DNA from: Bacillus sp. FJAT-50079
GTDB taxonomy: Bacteria > Bacillota > Bacilli > Bacillales > Bacillaceae_C
DNA: 64,000 nucleotides
Assembly: GCF_018343515.1 (NCBI RefSeq)
Contig: NZ_JAGYPD010000005.1
Span: 266,918 to 330,917, forward strand
Direction: 5' to 3'
In this document: one piece after another, positions 51,423 through 60,505 of the stretch
Position numbering within the stretch: the first letter of the stretch is position 1
Layout: each line of letters begins with the position of its first letter
The notes under the pieces: generated by a model
What the model was told of the DNA's origin: nothing
Seen by the model: only the letters and a program-made list of their open reading frames with translations
Database searches by the model: none
Position numbers and translations under genes: made by a program

Positions 51423-52655
51423 CTAGCGTGAAAATACGAAACCAATTAACCCCATATACAAAATAGAAAAAGTGGAAAATGCGATTCCGCTTATTAACAT
51501 CAGCGTTGATGCGTCAATAATAAATGCAATTAATAAGCTAATAATACAAACGGCAATGGCTGCTAACCCAGCCCTTACCTTCTTTTCATCGAGCAAATCA
51601 GCCATTAACGGTGTATTAGCCTTTCCAGCCTGTTTGCCATATTTCATCGACCACCAAAGAAACGGAATAATTTTTGATGCATAACAAAGAATCGTGAAAG
51701 AAACCCAGCCGCCAATATAAATCCAGCCTGCCAACGATATTGATTTAGCGGTAAGCATTTGCCCTGGAAAAATGAATGCGTAAATGGTCATAATCATCGC
51801 AAATACCATCAATGCTTGACTTGCATAAATGGACCAAATGATTCCAAGTCCGGGACTTTTTTTGAAGCGATATTTCTTTATTTGCAATAAATGAACATTA
51901 TACAAGATGATTGCGACCGTGATCACAAAAAGGGTAAACCAGATAAACGCGAATCCGCCATTCAATAAAAACGAGGCAGCCCCAAATAAAACAGCGAAAT
52001 TCCAAATGAGCACAATCATCTTTTGCAAACGAACAGGATAATGATGTGATAAGTAAAACATCGGTAGCATTTTATAGCTAAATCCAGTGATGAGCAAGCC
52101 AAACCAGCCAATCGTTCCTAACCAAATATGGGCCGCGAATATGTTTTCGTGATACAAATTCCATGTCCCTGTCACAAAATTGATCCCCATCGCAAGCCCT
52201 GACACACCTGTCAAAACTAAATATAATACGGAGCAACCCGCACTAATCGTAATTGCGTTCCATAGCGATGCACGTATTAATGTGATAAAAATATTCCACG
52301 CAAATATTAAAATACCGATAAACATTAACGAAGCAAAGCTAGCAATCATAAAAATTTCTGCTTTTAGGAAACCATATAATAGACCGGAAAGTCCGATCGT
52401 GAAAACGGCATAATGAATATAACCGAGCTTTTTACTATAAATCTCTGATTGCAAAATGACATTGATAAGCTGGTAGACTGCGCCCATCGCAAGCATCGTT
52501 GCCCACCCAAGAACGAATAAATGAATATGAAACCATCCGTCGGGACCCCGCAAGCTATGATTCATCCAATCAAAAAGGGAAATTATCGACGCCCCATGAA
52601 AGACGAAAAATCCGATCATTCCCGTTATAATAAAGAAAAATGGGAGACGAGACAT
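51423..52655 (-). CDS. Haem-copper oxidase subunit I-like / NnrS-like membrane protein
   Basis: A 410-residue protein with about twelve membrane helices and histidines placed in or at the ends of helices (FVFHGAS, DGWFHIHLFVLGWATML, NLYHENIFAAHIWLGTIGW, YLSHHYP), as in haem-binding proteins of the oxidase subunit I/NnrS type. It lacks the full set expected of a catalytic oxidase. Context (DUF2249, FNR box) suggests a role in anaerobic or nitrogen-oxide metabolism, not proven. ATG at 52655 is seven bases after AGGAGG; an ATG two codons earlier is too close to it. Confidence 0.7.
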   Translation of the reverse strand: MSRLPFFFIITGMIGFFVFHGASIISLFDWMNHSLRGPDGWFHIHLFVLGWATMLAMGAVYQLINVILQSEIYSKKLGYIHYAVFTIGLSGLLYGFLKAEIFMIASFASLMFIGILIFAWNIFITLIRASLWNAITISAGCSVLYLVLTGVSGLAMGINFVTGTWNLYHENIFAAHIWLGTIGWFGLLITGFSYKMLPMFYLSHHYPVRLQKMIVLIWNFAVLFGAASFLLNGGFAFIWFTLFVITVAIILYNVHLLQIKKYRFKKSPGLGIIWSIYASQALMVFAMIMTIYAFIFPGQMLTAKSISLAGWIYIGGWVSFTILCYASKIIPFLWWSMKYGKQAGKANTPLMADLLDEKKVRAGLAAIAVCIISLLIAFIIDASTLMLISGIAFSTFSILYMGLIGFVFSR

Positions 52656-52667
52656 GCTCATCCCTCC

Positions 52668-53207
52668 TTACACTTTTTGAATCTTTACTTTCGCTGTGCC
52701 ATCCGTTTGTTCTTCAACATGAAAAGGATAACCAAGCCCGTTTAATTCCTCGATTAAAAAAACGGGGACTCGATCATTATGAATGAGCACCTGATCACCT
52801 GGCTGACTTCGGTCTAAAGCCGCTAACGTCCGCATCATCGGCTGTGGCGGCTCCAAACCTCGATTATCCAATTCGATCGTTTTTGCGGCTCGCTCCGTCT
52901 TTTTCTTTGGCGAGACCGAGGCAGGTTCGATCACTTCATTTGGATCAATATTTAACAGATGACGATTTTTCTTATTTACAAACGTGACAATCCAATGATC
53001 CTTTTCTTTCTTTTCGACCTTATTTACAAATCCGCGCATTTTCAAAACTCCTAGAAGCGGAGTTGGTTTAAAGGTGGCGTGAAGAACAAACACATCATCC
53101 ATTTCCAAGCTTTTCACCGTATCCATAATGATTTTAAACGGCTCGATTTTTTCCCTTAAATAAGGTCTTACATCTAACTCAACGGTGCGATAAGACTGTT
53201 TGATCAT
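52668..53207 (-). CDS. Protein with two DUF2249 domains
   Basis: A 179-residue protein. Two related halves are visible: about 5-90 (VELDVRPYLREKIEPFKIIMDTVKSL... FVLHATFKPTPLLGVL) and 110-179 (IELDNRGLEPPQPMMRTLAALDR... VLIHNDRVPVFLIEEL). DUF2249 is a TusA-like fold often found near nitrogen-oxide and hemerythrin genes, function unclear. GGGAGG precedes the ATG. It is in an operon with another DUF2249 gene and the oxidase-like protein. Confidence 0.82.
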   Translation of the reverse strand: MIKQSYRTVELDVRPYLREKIEPFKIIMDTVKSLEMDDVFVLHATFKPTPLLGVLKMRGFVNKVEKKEKDHWIVTFVNKKNRHLLNIDPNEVIEPASVSPKKKTERAAKTIELDNRGLEPPQPMMRTLAALDRSQPGDQVLIHNDRVPVFLIEELNGLGYPFHVEEQTDGTAKVKIQKV

Positions 53208-53218
53208 GAATCCTCCCT

Positions 53219-53551
53219 TTATGCCGCTGAAACGAATTTTTTTGCGCTCTCATATAAACTTGCCATTCCTCCATAAAGTGAGTAAAAGAAAGCATCTGGT
53301 GCGTCAAGAGAAAATAACTTGTATTGTTTCGGATCAATTCCCAACATTTTTTCAAATAATTGCGCGCTATTTTCATACGCATAAAAACAATAATGCGTAA
53401 AATGAAATTCAGGCATTTTTTCATAGATCATCATAATTTCATATGCATAATTTTCCACTTCTCTAGCCGCAGCTTGAACCATTGAAATGGCATCCTCAAT
53501 CGTTAATGTAATTTTTATCTTCTTTTCATCGGTAATCGTCACATTTACCAC
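53219..53551 (-). CDS. Conserved hypothetical protein of the anaerobic cluster
   Basis: A 110-residue soluble helical protein, rich in aromatic residues (HFTHYCFYAYENSAQLF, DAPDAFFYSLYGGMASLYE). Start choice: GTG at 53551 nine bases after GGAG; a TTG at 53560 abuts that site. The position between two DUF2249 genes and the compact spacing (11-22 bases) imply a shared role. Family not recognised. Confidence 0.65.
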   Translation of the reverse strand: MVNVTITDEKKIKITLTIEDAISMVQAAAREVENYAYEIMMIYEKMPEFHFTHYCFYAYENSAQLFEKMLGIDPKQYKLFSLDAPDAFFYSLYGGMASLYESAKKFVSAA

Positions 53552-53572
53552 TATGATCAACTCCGTACGATA

Positions 53573-53809
53573 TTATAATTTATCTATTTTTACTTGAAAT
53601 GTTGTTGGACCTTGTTCGATATACTCCCAGTTAAATTTTCCCTCATACATTGACTCAAACTGAAAACGTAATGGTACTGGATCATGATCATTTACGATTA
53701 ACATTGACTCTGAAGAATGTAATTGTTTAAACGTCTCGAAAATAACTTTATGTTTAAGATGTGGCGGATACTCTGTTACTTTAACTGTTGCTGCAAAAGT
53801 ACTCATCAT
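53573..53809 (-). CDS. Single-domain DUF2249 protein
   Basis: A 78-residue protein with one DUF2249 domain: EYPPHLKHKVIFETFKQL..., MLIVNDHDPVPLRFQFE, then WEYIEQGPTTFQVKI. It is the first gene of the leftward operon that runs to DUF59. AGGAGG is five bases before the first of two ATG codons. Its promoter has an FNR-type box (53869-53884). Confidence 0.82.
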   Translation of the reverse strand: MMSTFAATVKVTEYPPHLKHKVIFETFKQLHSSESMLIVNDHDPVPLRFQFESMYEGKFNWEYIEQGPTTFQVKIDKL

Positions 53810-53841
53810 TGATTCCTCCTAAATAATTGATTACACCTATC

Positions 53842-53884
53842 ATCTTAAGCCTGTTAGTGCAACGATTCTGTGATGCGTATCACA
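53842..53884 (-). promoter_or_regulatory. FNR-type box and -10 of the DUF2249 operon
   Basis: TGTGATGCGTATCACA (53869-53884) with a minus-strand TAAGAT (53842-53847) at the spacing expected for an activator site centred at about -41.5. Confidence 0.8.
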
Positions 53885-53890
53885 TAGTAT

Positions 53891-53946
53891 AATTATTTTA
53901 ATTGTGAGGCTTGTCACATCTCCTTCTTATAAAATCGATGTAAAGT
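53891..53946. repeat. Direct repeat copy 1 (left flank of glycoside cassette), with FNR box
   Basis: 56 bases identical to 60412-60466 apart from one missing A. It contains TGTGAGGCTTGTCACA (53903-53918) and TAAAGT (53941-53946), a plus-strand FNR-type promoter. Here that promoter points into the antisense side of the PTS gene, so this copy looks orphaned. Confidence 0.9.
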
Positions 53947-53953
53947 TTCGAGG

Positions 53954-53984
53954 TAAAAAAAACCGGGCAAAAACCATGCCCGGT
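53954..53984 (-). terminator. Terminator of the PTS EIIC gene
   Basis: ACCGGGCA / TGCCCGGT (8-bp GC-rich stem) followed by TTTTTTTT on the minus strand. Confidence 0.9.
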
Positions 53985-54013
53985 ACTTTTTAGCTAGTGA
54001 ATATTAGTTATAC

Positions 54014-55246
54014 CTATCTTCTTTCTTTTTTCTCTTTTTCCCATTCTTGTTTGTCGTACACTTTAAAGAATGGGAACCATATAAGGAACATGATCACCAA
54101 TACAATTGCGAGTAAAATTAATCCCGTTATGCCCGCAATAATGTATGTTGAAATACCGAGTGGTGTATACCAAAGTTGAAACAGTATGCTTGGAATTGGA
54201 ACTAATCCAGTATTAAGAGCAATGTATACAATGATTGGTGATACCAATCCATTTATCCAAAATGGAATCATTAAGATCGGATTAAAAGCAACGGCTCCAT
54301 AAACAATTGGCTCATTAATATTAAACAAGGATGGAACTAATGTTGTCTTACCAACTGCTTTCAAACGTGTTGATTTCGCAAAGAATAACAAAATCACCAA
54401 TGGAAGTGTTGCACCTAAACCACCGACCCCAAGCCAACCAGAGAAAAATGTTTCAAATGTATTAATATTAACTGGGTCTAAGCCTTGTCCAACAAGTGAA
54501 GAGTTCTCATTAATCGCTTGCAGCCAGATTGGCATTAGGATTGGCATTAAAACCCAAGGACTCATCCCAAACGAATAAAGGAAAACTAGGATGAAATTAA
54601 TGAGCACAAACCCTGCGAAACTTTGACTAATTAAAGTAAGTGGTTCAAGCGCTCCTAATATTACATCAAACATATCTATTTGTAATTGATAATTAAATAG
54701 CCAACCTACAAGTAAAATAAAGGTTATCGGAATTAATGAATCAATCCATTCGATAATAAACTCCGGGAGTTCACTGCCTTTTTTAAAAAATGAAAAGCGT
54801 TTAAAGATCCCCATTACTAGGCCGACAAACATTCCGACAATTAATGCATTCATCATTCCGGATGGCCCAAGTCTTTCTAAAATGAAAGTAATATGTCCTT
54901 CATCCGTAATGGAAGGTCGTAAGAGCATTAAAAATAGTGATAACCCCGTTGCACCTGCGATGATCTTGTTTTTATCATAGCCCTTTTTATCCATAATATA
55001 ATATGGTGTTAGGAAAGAGATAAATAAGCCGAATAATCCGAAACTGAATGTTGTAATTGGCGATAAATCAGGCAACCATGAGATAAAATCATTTAAAATG
55101 GAAAATAGGGTTAATAATGAACCGACAAGGATCATTGGTAATATAACCATGATTGCCTCAGAAATGGAGGAAACATACACATTTTCAGTGAACTTGTTTA
55201 ATTTCGGCGCAAACTTTACATTCATCCAGTTAATTAACCTATCCAT
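54014..55246 (-). CDS. PTS lactose/cellobiose-family EIIC permease
   Basis: A 410-residue membrane permease that carries and phosphorylates beta-glucosides or similar sugars with the phosphotransferase system. The motif LFNINEPIVYGAVAFNP and the C-terminal PLGIS region are typical of the lactose/cellobiose EIIC group. No EIIA or EIIB genes are nearby, so it relies on proteins encoded elsewhere. GGAGG is eight bases before the ATG, which overlaps the end of the GH3 gene by eight bases; the two are co-transcribed. Confidence 0.9.
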   Translation of the reverse strand: MDRLINWMNVKFAPKLNKFTENVYVSSISEAIMVILPMILVGSLLTLFSILNDFISWLPDLSPITTFSFGLFGLFISFLTPYYIMDKKGYDKNKIIAGATGLSLFLMLLRPSITDEGHITFILERLGPSGMMNALIVGMFVGLVMGIFKRFSFFKKGSELPEFIIEWIDSLIPITFILLVGWLFNYQLQIDMFDVILGALEPLTLISQSFAGFVLINFILVFLYSFGMSPWVLMPILMPIWLQAINENSSLVGQGLDPVNINTFETFFSGWLGVGGLGATLPLVILLFFAKSTRLKAVGKTTLVPSLFNINEPIVYGAVAFNPILMIPFWINGLVSPIIVYIALNTGLVPIPSILFQLWYTPLGISTYIIAGITGLILLAIVLVIMFLIWFPFFKVYDKQEWEKEKKERR

Positions 55247-57545
55247 TTAAAAGCCCTCCCTTGGCAGTTTCATTCACCTGATTAACTTGGGCAAGCAACT
55301 GATCTAATACGGCATCAGCATCATTTTCATCCATCCATTTTTGCCCAAATAGCGAAATCACTGCTGGAATTGGGCATTCCTTAAGAAATGATAAAGTGTA
55401 TGGATCTTCCATATTCAATTCGTCACTTAGCTGATCAAAGAAATTCACGATAATTTTTTTGCCATTTTCATCTTGTAACCATTCTTTTGTTAAGCTTTTT
55501 CGTGTAAGCATAGGATTCCTCACTTCAGTTGAAGTTACATGTATCGTAGTTGATAAACGAATGTCTGCAACGGAACTTCCTACTAAAAGATTAAATAATC
55601 CTGTTTCTACATGCCATCCTTGAGATCCAACATCATAATAGGAAAAATCACGTTTCGCTAATTTGAAAGTAATCTGCTTAGCTTCACCAGGCTGTAAGTC
55701 AACCTTTTCGAATTTTTTTAGTTCCTTTAATGGGCGGATTACACGAGAACCTTGATCACTCACATAAAGTTGGACTACTTCTTTACCAGCCATTAAGCCA
55801 TTATTTCGGATCATTACAGTTACTTCAACAGTTTCAGTATCGTTTATTGCTTCCTTGTTCACTTGAATCGATTCATACGTAAACTCGGTATAAGATAGAC
55901 CATGTCCAAATGGGAACAGTGGCTTGATATTCTTTTTATCATAGTAGCGGTAGCCAACGAAAATACCTTCACGATAATGAACCTTGCCATTTTCACCTGG
56001 GTAAGTTAAATGCGCTGGATTATGGGATATATGTTCAGGAAATGTTTCCGACAACTTGCCTGATGGGTTTGCCAGCCCAAATAAAATATCGGCAATTGCA
56101 CTTCCACCTGCCTGTCCGGCAAACCAGCCTTCAACTAAGGCGGGCACTTGATCCACCCAGCTAGTCATCGTTAACGGAGAACCATTCGATAAAACAACCG
56201 CCGTATTTGCTTGTTCTTGTACAATAGCTAAAATCAGATCGATTTGCGACTGCGGCAATTCAGTCACTTCTTTATCAAATCCCTCCGCTTCCTCTAATTC
56301 TTCTGGTATGCCTGCAAAGATAATGACTTTGTCTACTTGTTTCGCTAAAGCAATCGCTTCTTGCTGATTCATTTTATTTTTACTTGGATCAAAATCATCA
56401 TATCCATCCAAATAATGAATCGTAATATCATCACCGGCAATTTCTTTCATCTTTTCCAACGGAATGTCCAAGCGATACGGCGTGACCATTGCACTTCCGC
56501 CTTTACCACCAATTCGAGGGTCAATCGCATGTTTACCAAGGACTAATATTGATTTCGTTTTTCCTTTTCGAATCGGTAAAACGGCATTTTCATTTTTCAA
56601 TAATACTGTTCCTTCAACAGCTACCTGCTTTGCGACTAAATGATGTTGGTCGAAGTCACAAGCGTCTTTCGCCAATTTTTTCCCCTTAATCGCTTTCATA
56701 ACTAATTCGAGGATTCGTTTCACGCTAGCATCAACTACGGCCTCATCGACTTCACCATTGCGAATCTGTTCAACTAACTGTTTTTGCCTAGAAAGAGACG
56801 GTCCTGGCATTTCAATATCTAGAGTCGCTTGCAATGCTTTTAAGCGATTCGTGACAGCTCCCCAATCGGAAATTGTTACACCGTTATAATTCCATTCATT
56901 TCGCAAAATTTGATTCATTAAATGCGGATTTTCCTCCGAGCGATAACCATTGACTAGATTATAAGAAGTCATAACAAGCCAAGGATTTGATTTTTTAATA
57001 GCGATTTCAAAAGCAGTTAAATAAATTTCACGTAATGTTCGTTCATCCACTTCCGAACTAATTGTCATCCGCTCAAATTCAGAATTATTAGCTGCGTAGT
57101 GTTTTAGTGAAGTACCAATTCCGTTTTCTTGTAAACCATTAATATAGGCACTAGCTATTTCACCTGCTAGAATCGGGTCTTCAGAAAGATACTCGAAGTT
57201 TCTGCCTCCTAATGGAGTTCGTTTGATATTTACTCCAGGTGCCAAGAGTACATGAACATCATAATGATGACATTCATTCGCTAAAGTCTCCCCTACTTCG
57301 TGAGCTAATTCGGGGTTCCAAGTGGAAGCTAGCGCTCCTAATATCGGGAAAGCCGTTGCTGGATTATTCCCCTCGAATACTCCGGTCGTATTAATGTCAA
57401 GCGGCTTACGTACTCCATGTGGCCCGTCCACCATCATTACATCTGGAATATCACTAACACCAGCGATCTCCCACATTCCTTTTCCAAATAGTAGAGATAT
57501 CTTCTCTTCTAATGTTAACGTTGAAAGGCTTTCATTTATATTCAT
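55239..57545 (-). CDS. GH3 beta-glucosidase/beta-xylosidase
   Basis: A 768-residue glycosidase without signal peptide, so it acts inside the cell on imported glycosides. Domain order: GH3 barrel (nucleophile Asp in VTISDWGAV near 227, LKHYAANNSE), the alpha/beta sandwich (about 330-560, with LVEGWFAGQAGG) and a fibronectin-III-like C-terminal domain. Co-transcribed with the EIIC permease gene. Two GGTTAAC motifs and a TATACT lie upstream (57620-57690). The ribosome site AGGAG is 11 bases from the ATG. Confidence 0.9.
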   Translation of the reverse strand: MNINESLSTLTLEEKISLLFGKGMWEIAGVSDIPDVMMVDGPHGVRKPLDINTTGVFEGNNPATAFPILGALASTWNPELAHEVGETLANECHHYDVHVLLAPGVNIKRTPLGGRNFEYLSEDPILAGEIASAYINGLQENGIGTSLKHYAANNSEFERMTISSEVDERTLREIYLTAFEIAIKKSNPWLVMTSYNLVNGYRSEENPHLMNQILRNEWNYNGVTISDWGAVTNRLKALQATLDIEMPGPSLSRQKQLVEQIRNGEVDEAVVDASVKRILELVMKAIKGKKLAKDACDFDQHHLVAKQVAVEGTVLLKNENAVLPIRKGKTKSILVLGKHAIDPRIGGKGGSAMVTPYRLDIPLEKMKEIAGDDITIHYLDGYDDFDPSKNKMNQQEAIALAKQVDKVIIFAGIPEELEEAEGFDKEVTELPQSQIDLILAIVQEQANTAVVLSNGSPLTMTSWVDQVPALVEGWFAGQAGGSAIADILFGLANPSGKLSETFPEHISHNPAHLTYPGENGKVHYREGIFVGYRYYDKKNIKPLFPFGHGLSYTEFTYESIQVNKEAINDTETVEVTVMIRNNGLMAGKEVVQLYVSDQGSRVIRPLKELKKFEKVDLQPGEAKQITFKLAKRDFSYYDVGSQGWHVETGLFNLLVGSSVADIRLSTTIHVTSTEVRNPMLTRKSLTKEWLQDENGKKIIVNFFDQLSDELNMEDPYTLSFLKECPIPAVISLFGQKWMDENDADAVLDQLLAQVNQVNETAKGGLLNG

Positions 57546-57626
57546 CTTCTTTTCATCTCCTGATGTTAAATCTATTTCTCATGATTTTAAATTTGAATCG
57601 ACCTTATAACCTTCATAGTATATAAG

Positions 57627-57690
57627 TTGGTTAACCTTTACTTCGATGTTTTTGTTAAGTTTCAAGGCGTTTTTTGTTGATTTGGTTAAC
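57627..57690 (-). promoter_or_regulatory. Promoter region of the GH3-PTS operon with repeated TTGGTTAAC motif
   Basis: TTGGTTAAC occurs at 57627-57635 and 57682-57690, the first within an 8-bp palindrome GGTTAACC. On the minus strand TATACT lies just downstream of the first copy with no good -35, as for an activator-dependent promoter. Binding by the adjacent AraC-type protein is a guess from position. Confidence 0.45.
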
Positions 57691-57702
57691 GCAATCATCG
57701 GG

Positions 57703-57757
57703 GAAAATCAAAAAAAAACAAAAAACACCCCTGCTGTTTAGCAAGAATGTCTTGTGT
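57703..57757 (-). terminator. Terminator of the AraC-GH39 gene
   Basis: On the minus strand a hairpin between AACAC and GTGTT with inner TTGCT/AGCAG pairs is followed by TTTTTTGTTTTTTTTT. The stem is imperfect, the tail strong. Confidence 0.65.
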
Positions 57758-57760
57758 TCA

Positions 57761-60259
57761 TTAGATGGTTTTATTAAGAGTAATTAATTGGACACCAAAA
57801 GATGGAATTTCCATTGTCACTTGAATGGAAGAGTCAACAACAAGCTGTTCTGTTCGAATTGTTGGCCCACTTCTTTTTTTCAGATAATTAATTTCCTCTG
57901 TTGAAGGAGATTCGGGCGCACCCATCGCTAACCACTCATCAAAGACAGAGCCATGCTTGCGATCCAACTGATAGTGCGTAAATTTATAATCTCCGGATAT
58001 GTTGTGGATCTTCAATTCAAGACTTATTTGTTCTTTTATTTCAAACACACTATATCGATCTTTTTCCGTAATACCTGACCAATCACCTTCCATAAACAGT
58101 TGATCCACATGACTATAATTAAAGGCAAGTATTTGGATGTCCTCGTTTTTCTTCGTGATGATATACTGTTCACCTTTCTTAATGATGTGAGGCCCTAATT
58201 TATTCAGCAAATAGTAGGCATAGTAGGAAGGCTTCTTTAAGCCTTGCATATTCATCAAGCCAAACCCGCCATGAAATACCGATGTACCTGCAAGAAATTC
58301 CTCAAAAATGTCAGTAAATGTCCAAAAACCAAGCGACTGAACCTTACCGATTGAATCAAGCACATGCTTGATAATAAACGGCCCCATAAACATCGTATCA
58401 TGAATAAGATTTCGTGAAAAAAGTGAGAAATTCCACTCCGTCACATGCATACTTAAATCATTACGATTAGCACGGGATAATGTTTCTTGCACTCTGTTAA
58501 TGATTTCTTGATAAAATGTTGCTTGCTTAATTTCAGTTAAATGAGTAGATTTTGTTTCCGCTGTATCTATGTATTCGGAATACATATGAAACGAAACAAA
58601 ATCAATCGGTACTTCATTTTGCTCGCAAAAATGAAGGAAATCTGACAGCCATGTTTTTTCCAAAGCAGTTCCATAATTAAGAGCAGGTCCTCCTACCTTT
58701 AACTCGGGGGAAACCGACTTGATCGTATTCGCTGTCGCTTGATAAAATTCAAAGTATTCTTCACGTGTCCCAGCCCAACAGACACCTTCTAAATCTGGCT
58801 CGTTCCAAACTTCAAAATTCCAATTTCGCACTTCCTCGATTCCATAACGCCGAATACAATGGCGAATAAAATTCTCGACGAGATCAGTCCATTTTCTCAT
58901 ATCATTGGGCGGAGCAATATTGCCTTTCCACCAAAATATCGTCTCATCCGAACGTCTTAAACTAGAGGGCATAAATCCCAATTCGACAAATGGATGTGTC
59001 TTCGTCTTAATGAGGAAATCGTATAATTTATCGACGTAATTCCAATTGTAAATGCTCTTTCCCTCAGGTGATTCCTGATAAACCATCATTTCATCATTAA
59101 AGATCCCATGGAAACGAATGTACTGAAAATCTAATTCTTCTTTCAACATTATAAATTGTTCTTGCCAATCTGCTCGAAGACCTTCTGCTGCTCTTCCAGC
59201 AGTCGTTAATACTTGCCAATATGGTTCATAGGGCTGACTATGCTTGTCGATATCAACTTCAACGCGAAGTTGATTAATGGTAGTAAGTTCCCCTGCAACA
59301 TAAGTCTCCTCGCTAGGTAAATATTCAAATAAATTTTCTAAGATGTTTACCTTAGAAACATCTGAATAAATGCCATTGGGCGTTTCCTCGATCTTTAAAG
59401 GGATTAATGGCGGAAGAAAAGTTTGGTGCCCAATACACTGCTGACGAAACTCGGTTGGCGTCATTTCAAATTTATCCTTAAAACTCTTATTAAATGCTTT
59501 CGTATTCGCAAAGCCGCAATCAAAAGAAATATCTAAGATTCTTTTATCCGTTTCCAACAACTGAGTAGCTGCTTTATCTAACCTAATTAAGGTTAGGTAT
59601 TTTTTAAAAGACAAGCCCATCTTATTCTTAAAAAAGTGTGAAAAATAGTAAAAACTAAGATGCTCTCGTTCTGCCATTTCATTTAAAGACAGCTTTCGCA
59701 TATAATTTTCATCAATGTACTGAATAATCCTGCTTAATCGTTCCATATCATGATTATTGGACTTAATCATTTCTGGATCTTTAAATTCATGAGGAAAAGA
59801 ACGAAACAGATGCCCAATTAATAAATAAAGAATCCCCACTAGATTTGACCGGAATCCATGTACACGTTTATTGAATTCCCAGACCATCTGTGCGAGATAA
59901 CGCCGAATAATATCGTATGTCTCTTGATGCTCTGTATCTTGGGAATTGCAATGGAATATTGCTTTATCTAATTCTGGAATGTAGTGCTTTGTCAGGTCTA
60001 GATCAATTTGTAACGTTAACAACACATTTTCCGAATCGATTTTATCAACTTTATGTACATCCATGCTATTTATCACAATCAAATCTCGTTCATTCAGTAT
60101 ATACCGCTGACTTTCTACAATTAACTCAATCGACCCTTGTATAACAAAAATTAGCTCAATTTCCTTATGCCAATGAAATGGAATATAATCCACGCTATTG
60201 ATAAACATTTTGAAAGGTAAATTTTCTTGATGTTCAATAAACTCATATTTATGCCTCAT
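57761..60259 (-). CDS. AraC-type regulator fused to a GH39 glycosidase domain
   Basis: An 832-residue fusion. Residues about 1-165: cupin-like sugar-sensing domain (HWHKEIELIFVIQGSIEL). Residues about 175-275: two helix-turn-helix AraC motifs (LSLNEMAEREHLSFYYFSHFF and DISFDCGFANTKAFNKSFK in parts). Residues about 330-830: a GH39 beta-xylosidase-like barrel, with WNEPD (acid/base Glu near 486) and HVTEWN (nucleophile Glu near 609) both intact. It could sense and cleave, or use the barrel as a ligand sensor. Cytosolic. Likely activator of the neighbouring GH3-PTS operon. Confidence 0.88.
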   Translation of the reverse strand: MRHKYEFIEHQENLPFKMFINSVDYIPFHWHKEIELIFVIQGSIELIVESQRYILNERDLIVINSMDVHKVDKIDSENVLLTLQIDLDLTKHYIPELDKAIFHCNSQDTEHQETYDIIRRYLAQMVWEFNKRVHGFRSNLVGILYLLIGHLFRSFPHEFKDPEMIKSNNHDMERLSRIIQYIDENYMRKLSLNEMAEREHLSFYYFSHFFKNKMGLSFKKYLTLIRLDKAATQLLETDKRILDISFDCGFANTKAFNKSFKDKFEMTPTEFRQQCIGHQTFLPPLIPLKIEETPNGIYSDVSKVNILENLFEYLPSEETYVAGELTTINQLRVEVDIDKHSQPYEPYWQVLTTAGRAAEGLRADWQEQFIMLKEELDFQYIRFHGIFNDEMMVYQESPEGKSIYNWNYVDKLYDFLIKTKTHPFVELGFMPSSLRRSDETIFWWKGNIAPPNDMRKWTDLVENFIRHCIRRYGIEEVRNWNFEVWNEPDLEGVCWAGTREEYFEFYQATANTIKSVSPELKVGGPALNYGTALEKTWLSDFLHFCEQNEVPIDFVSFHMYSEYIDTAETKSTHLTEIKQATFYQEIINRVQETLSRANRNDLSMHVTEWNFSLFSRNLIHDTMFMGPFIIKHVLDSIGKVQSLGFWTFTDIFEEFLAGTSVFHGGFGLMNMQGLKKPSYYAYYLLNKLGPHIIKKGEQYIITKKNEDIQILAFNYSHVDQLFMEGDWSGITEKDRYSVFEIKEQISLELKIHNISGDYKFTHYQLDRKHGSVFDEWLAMGAPESPSTEEINYLKKRSGPTIRTEQLVVDSSIQVTMEIPSFGVQLITLNKTI

Positions 60260-60411
60260 ATGTTAACGCCACCTTCCATGTGTTGGGCAGTCATTTTCTT
60301 TATATAATGTACCACATGATCTAGATGGTAATGAAAGTAATGCCTTTTCTTAATATTAAGCATCCCATTTATATTTTTTGACATGCATAGAATTGGTTCA
60401 TGATTATTAAC

Positions 60412-60466
60412 AATTATTTTAATTGTGAGGCTTGTCACATCTCCTTCTTATAAATCGATGTAAAGT
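60412..60466. repeat. Direct repeat copy 2 (right flank of glycoside cassette), with FNR box
   Basis: 55 bases matching 53891-53946 with a single one-base gap. It holds TGTGAGGCTTGTCACA (60424-60439) and TAAAGT (60461-60466). This copy is correctly placed to drive the YlbF-like gene that starts at 60506, with the box centred about 41 bases before the expected start. Confidence 0.9.
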
Positions 60467-60505
60467 AAAATGGATTTCAAATGATTAAAGTGGAGTGATT
60501 GAAGA

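Noticed and set aside
60256-60438. 60-residue minus-strand frame overlapping the right direct repeat
   Set aside because: It overlaps the AraC-GH39 start and the FNR box and lacks a ribosome site.
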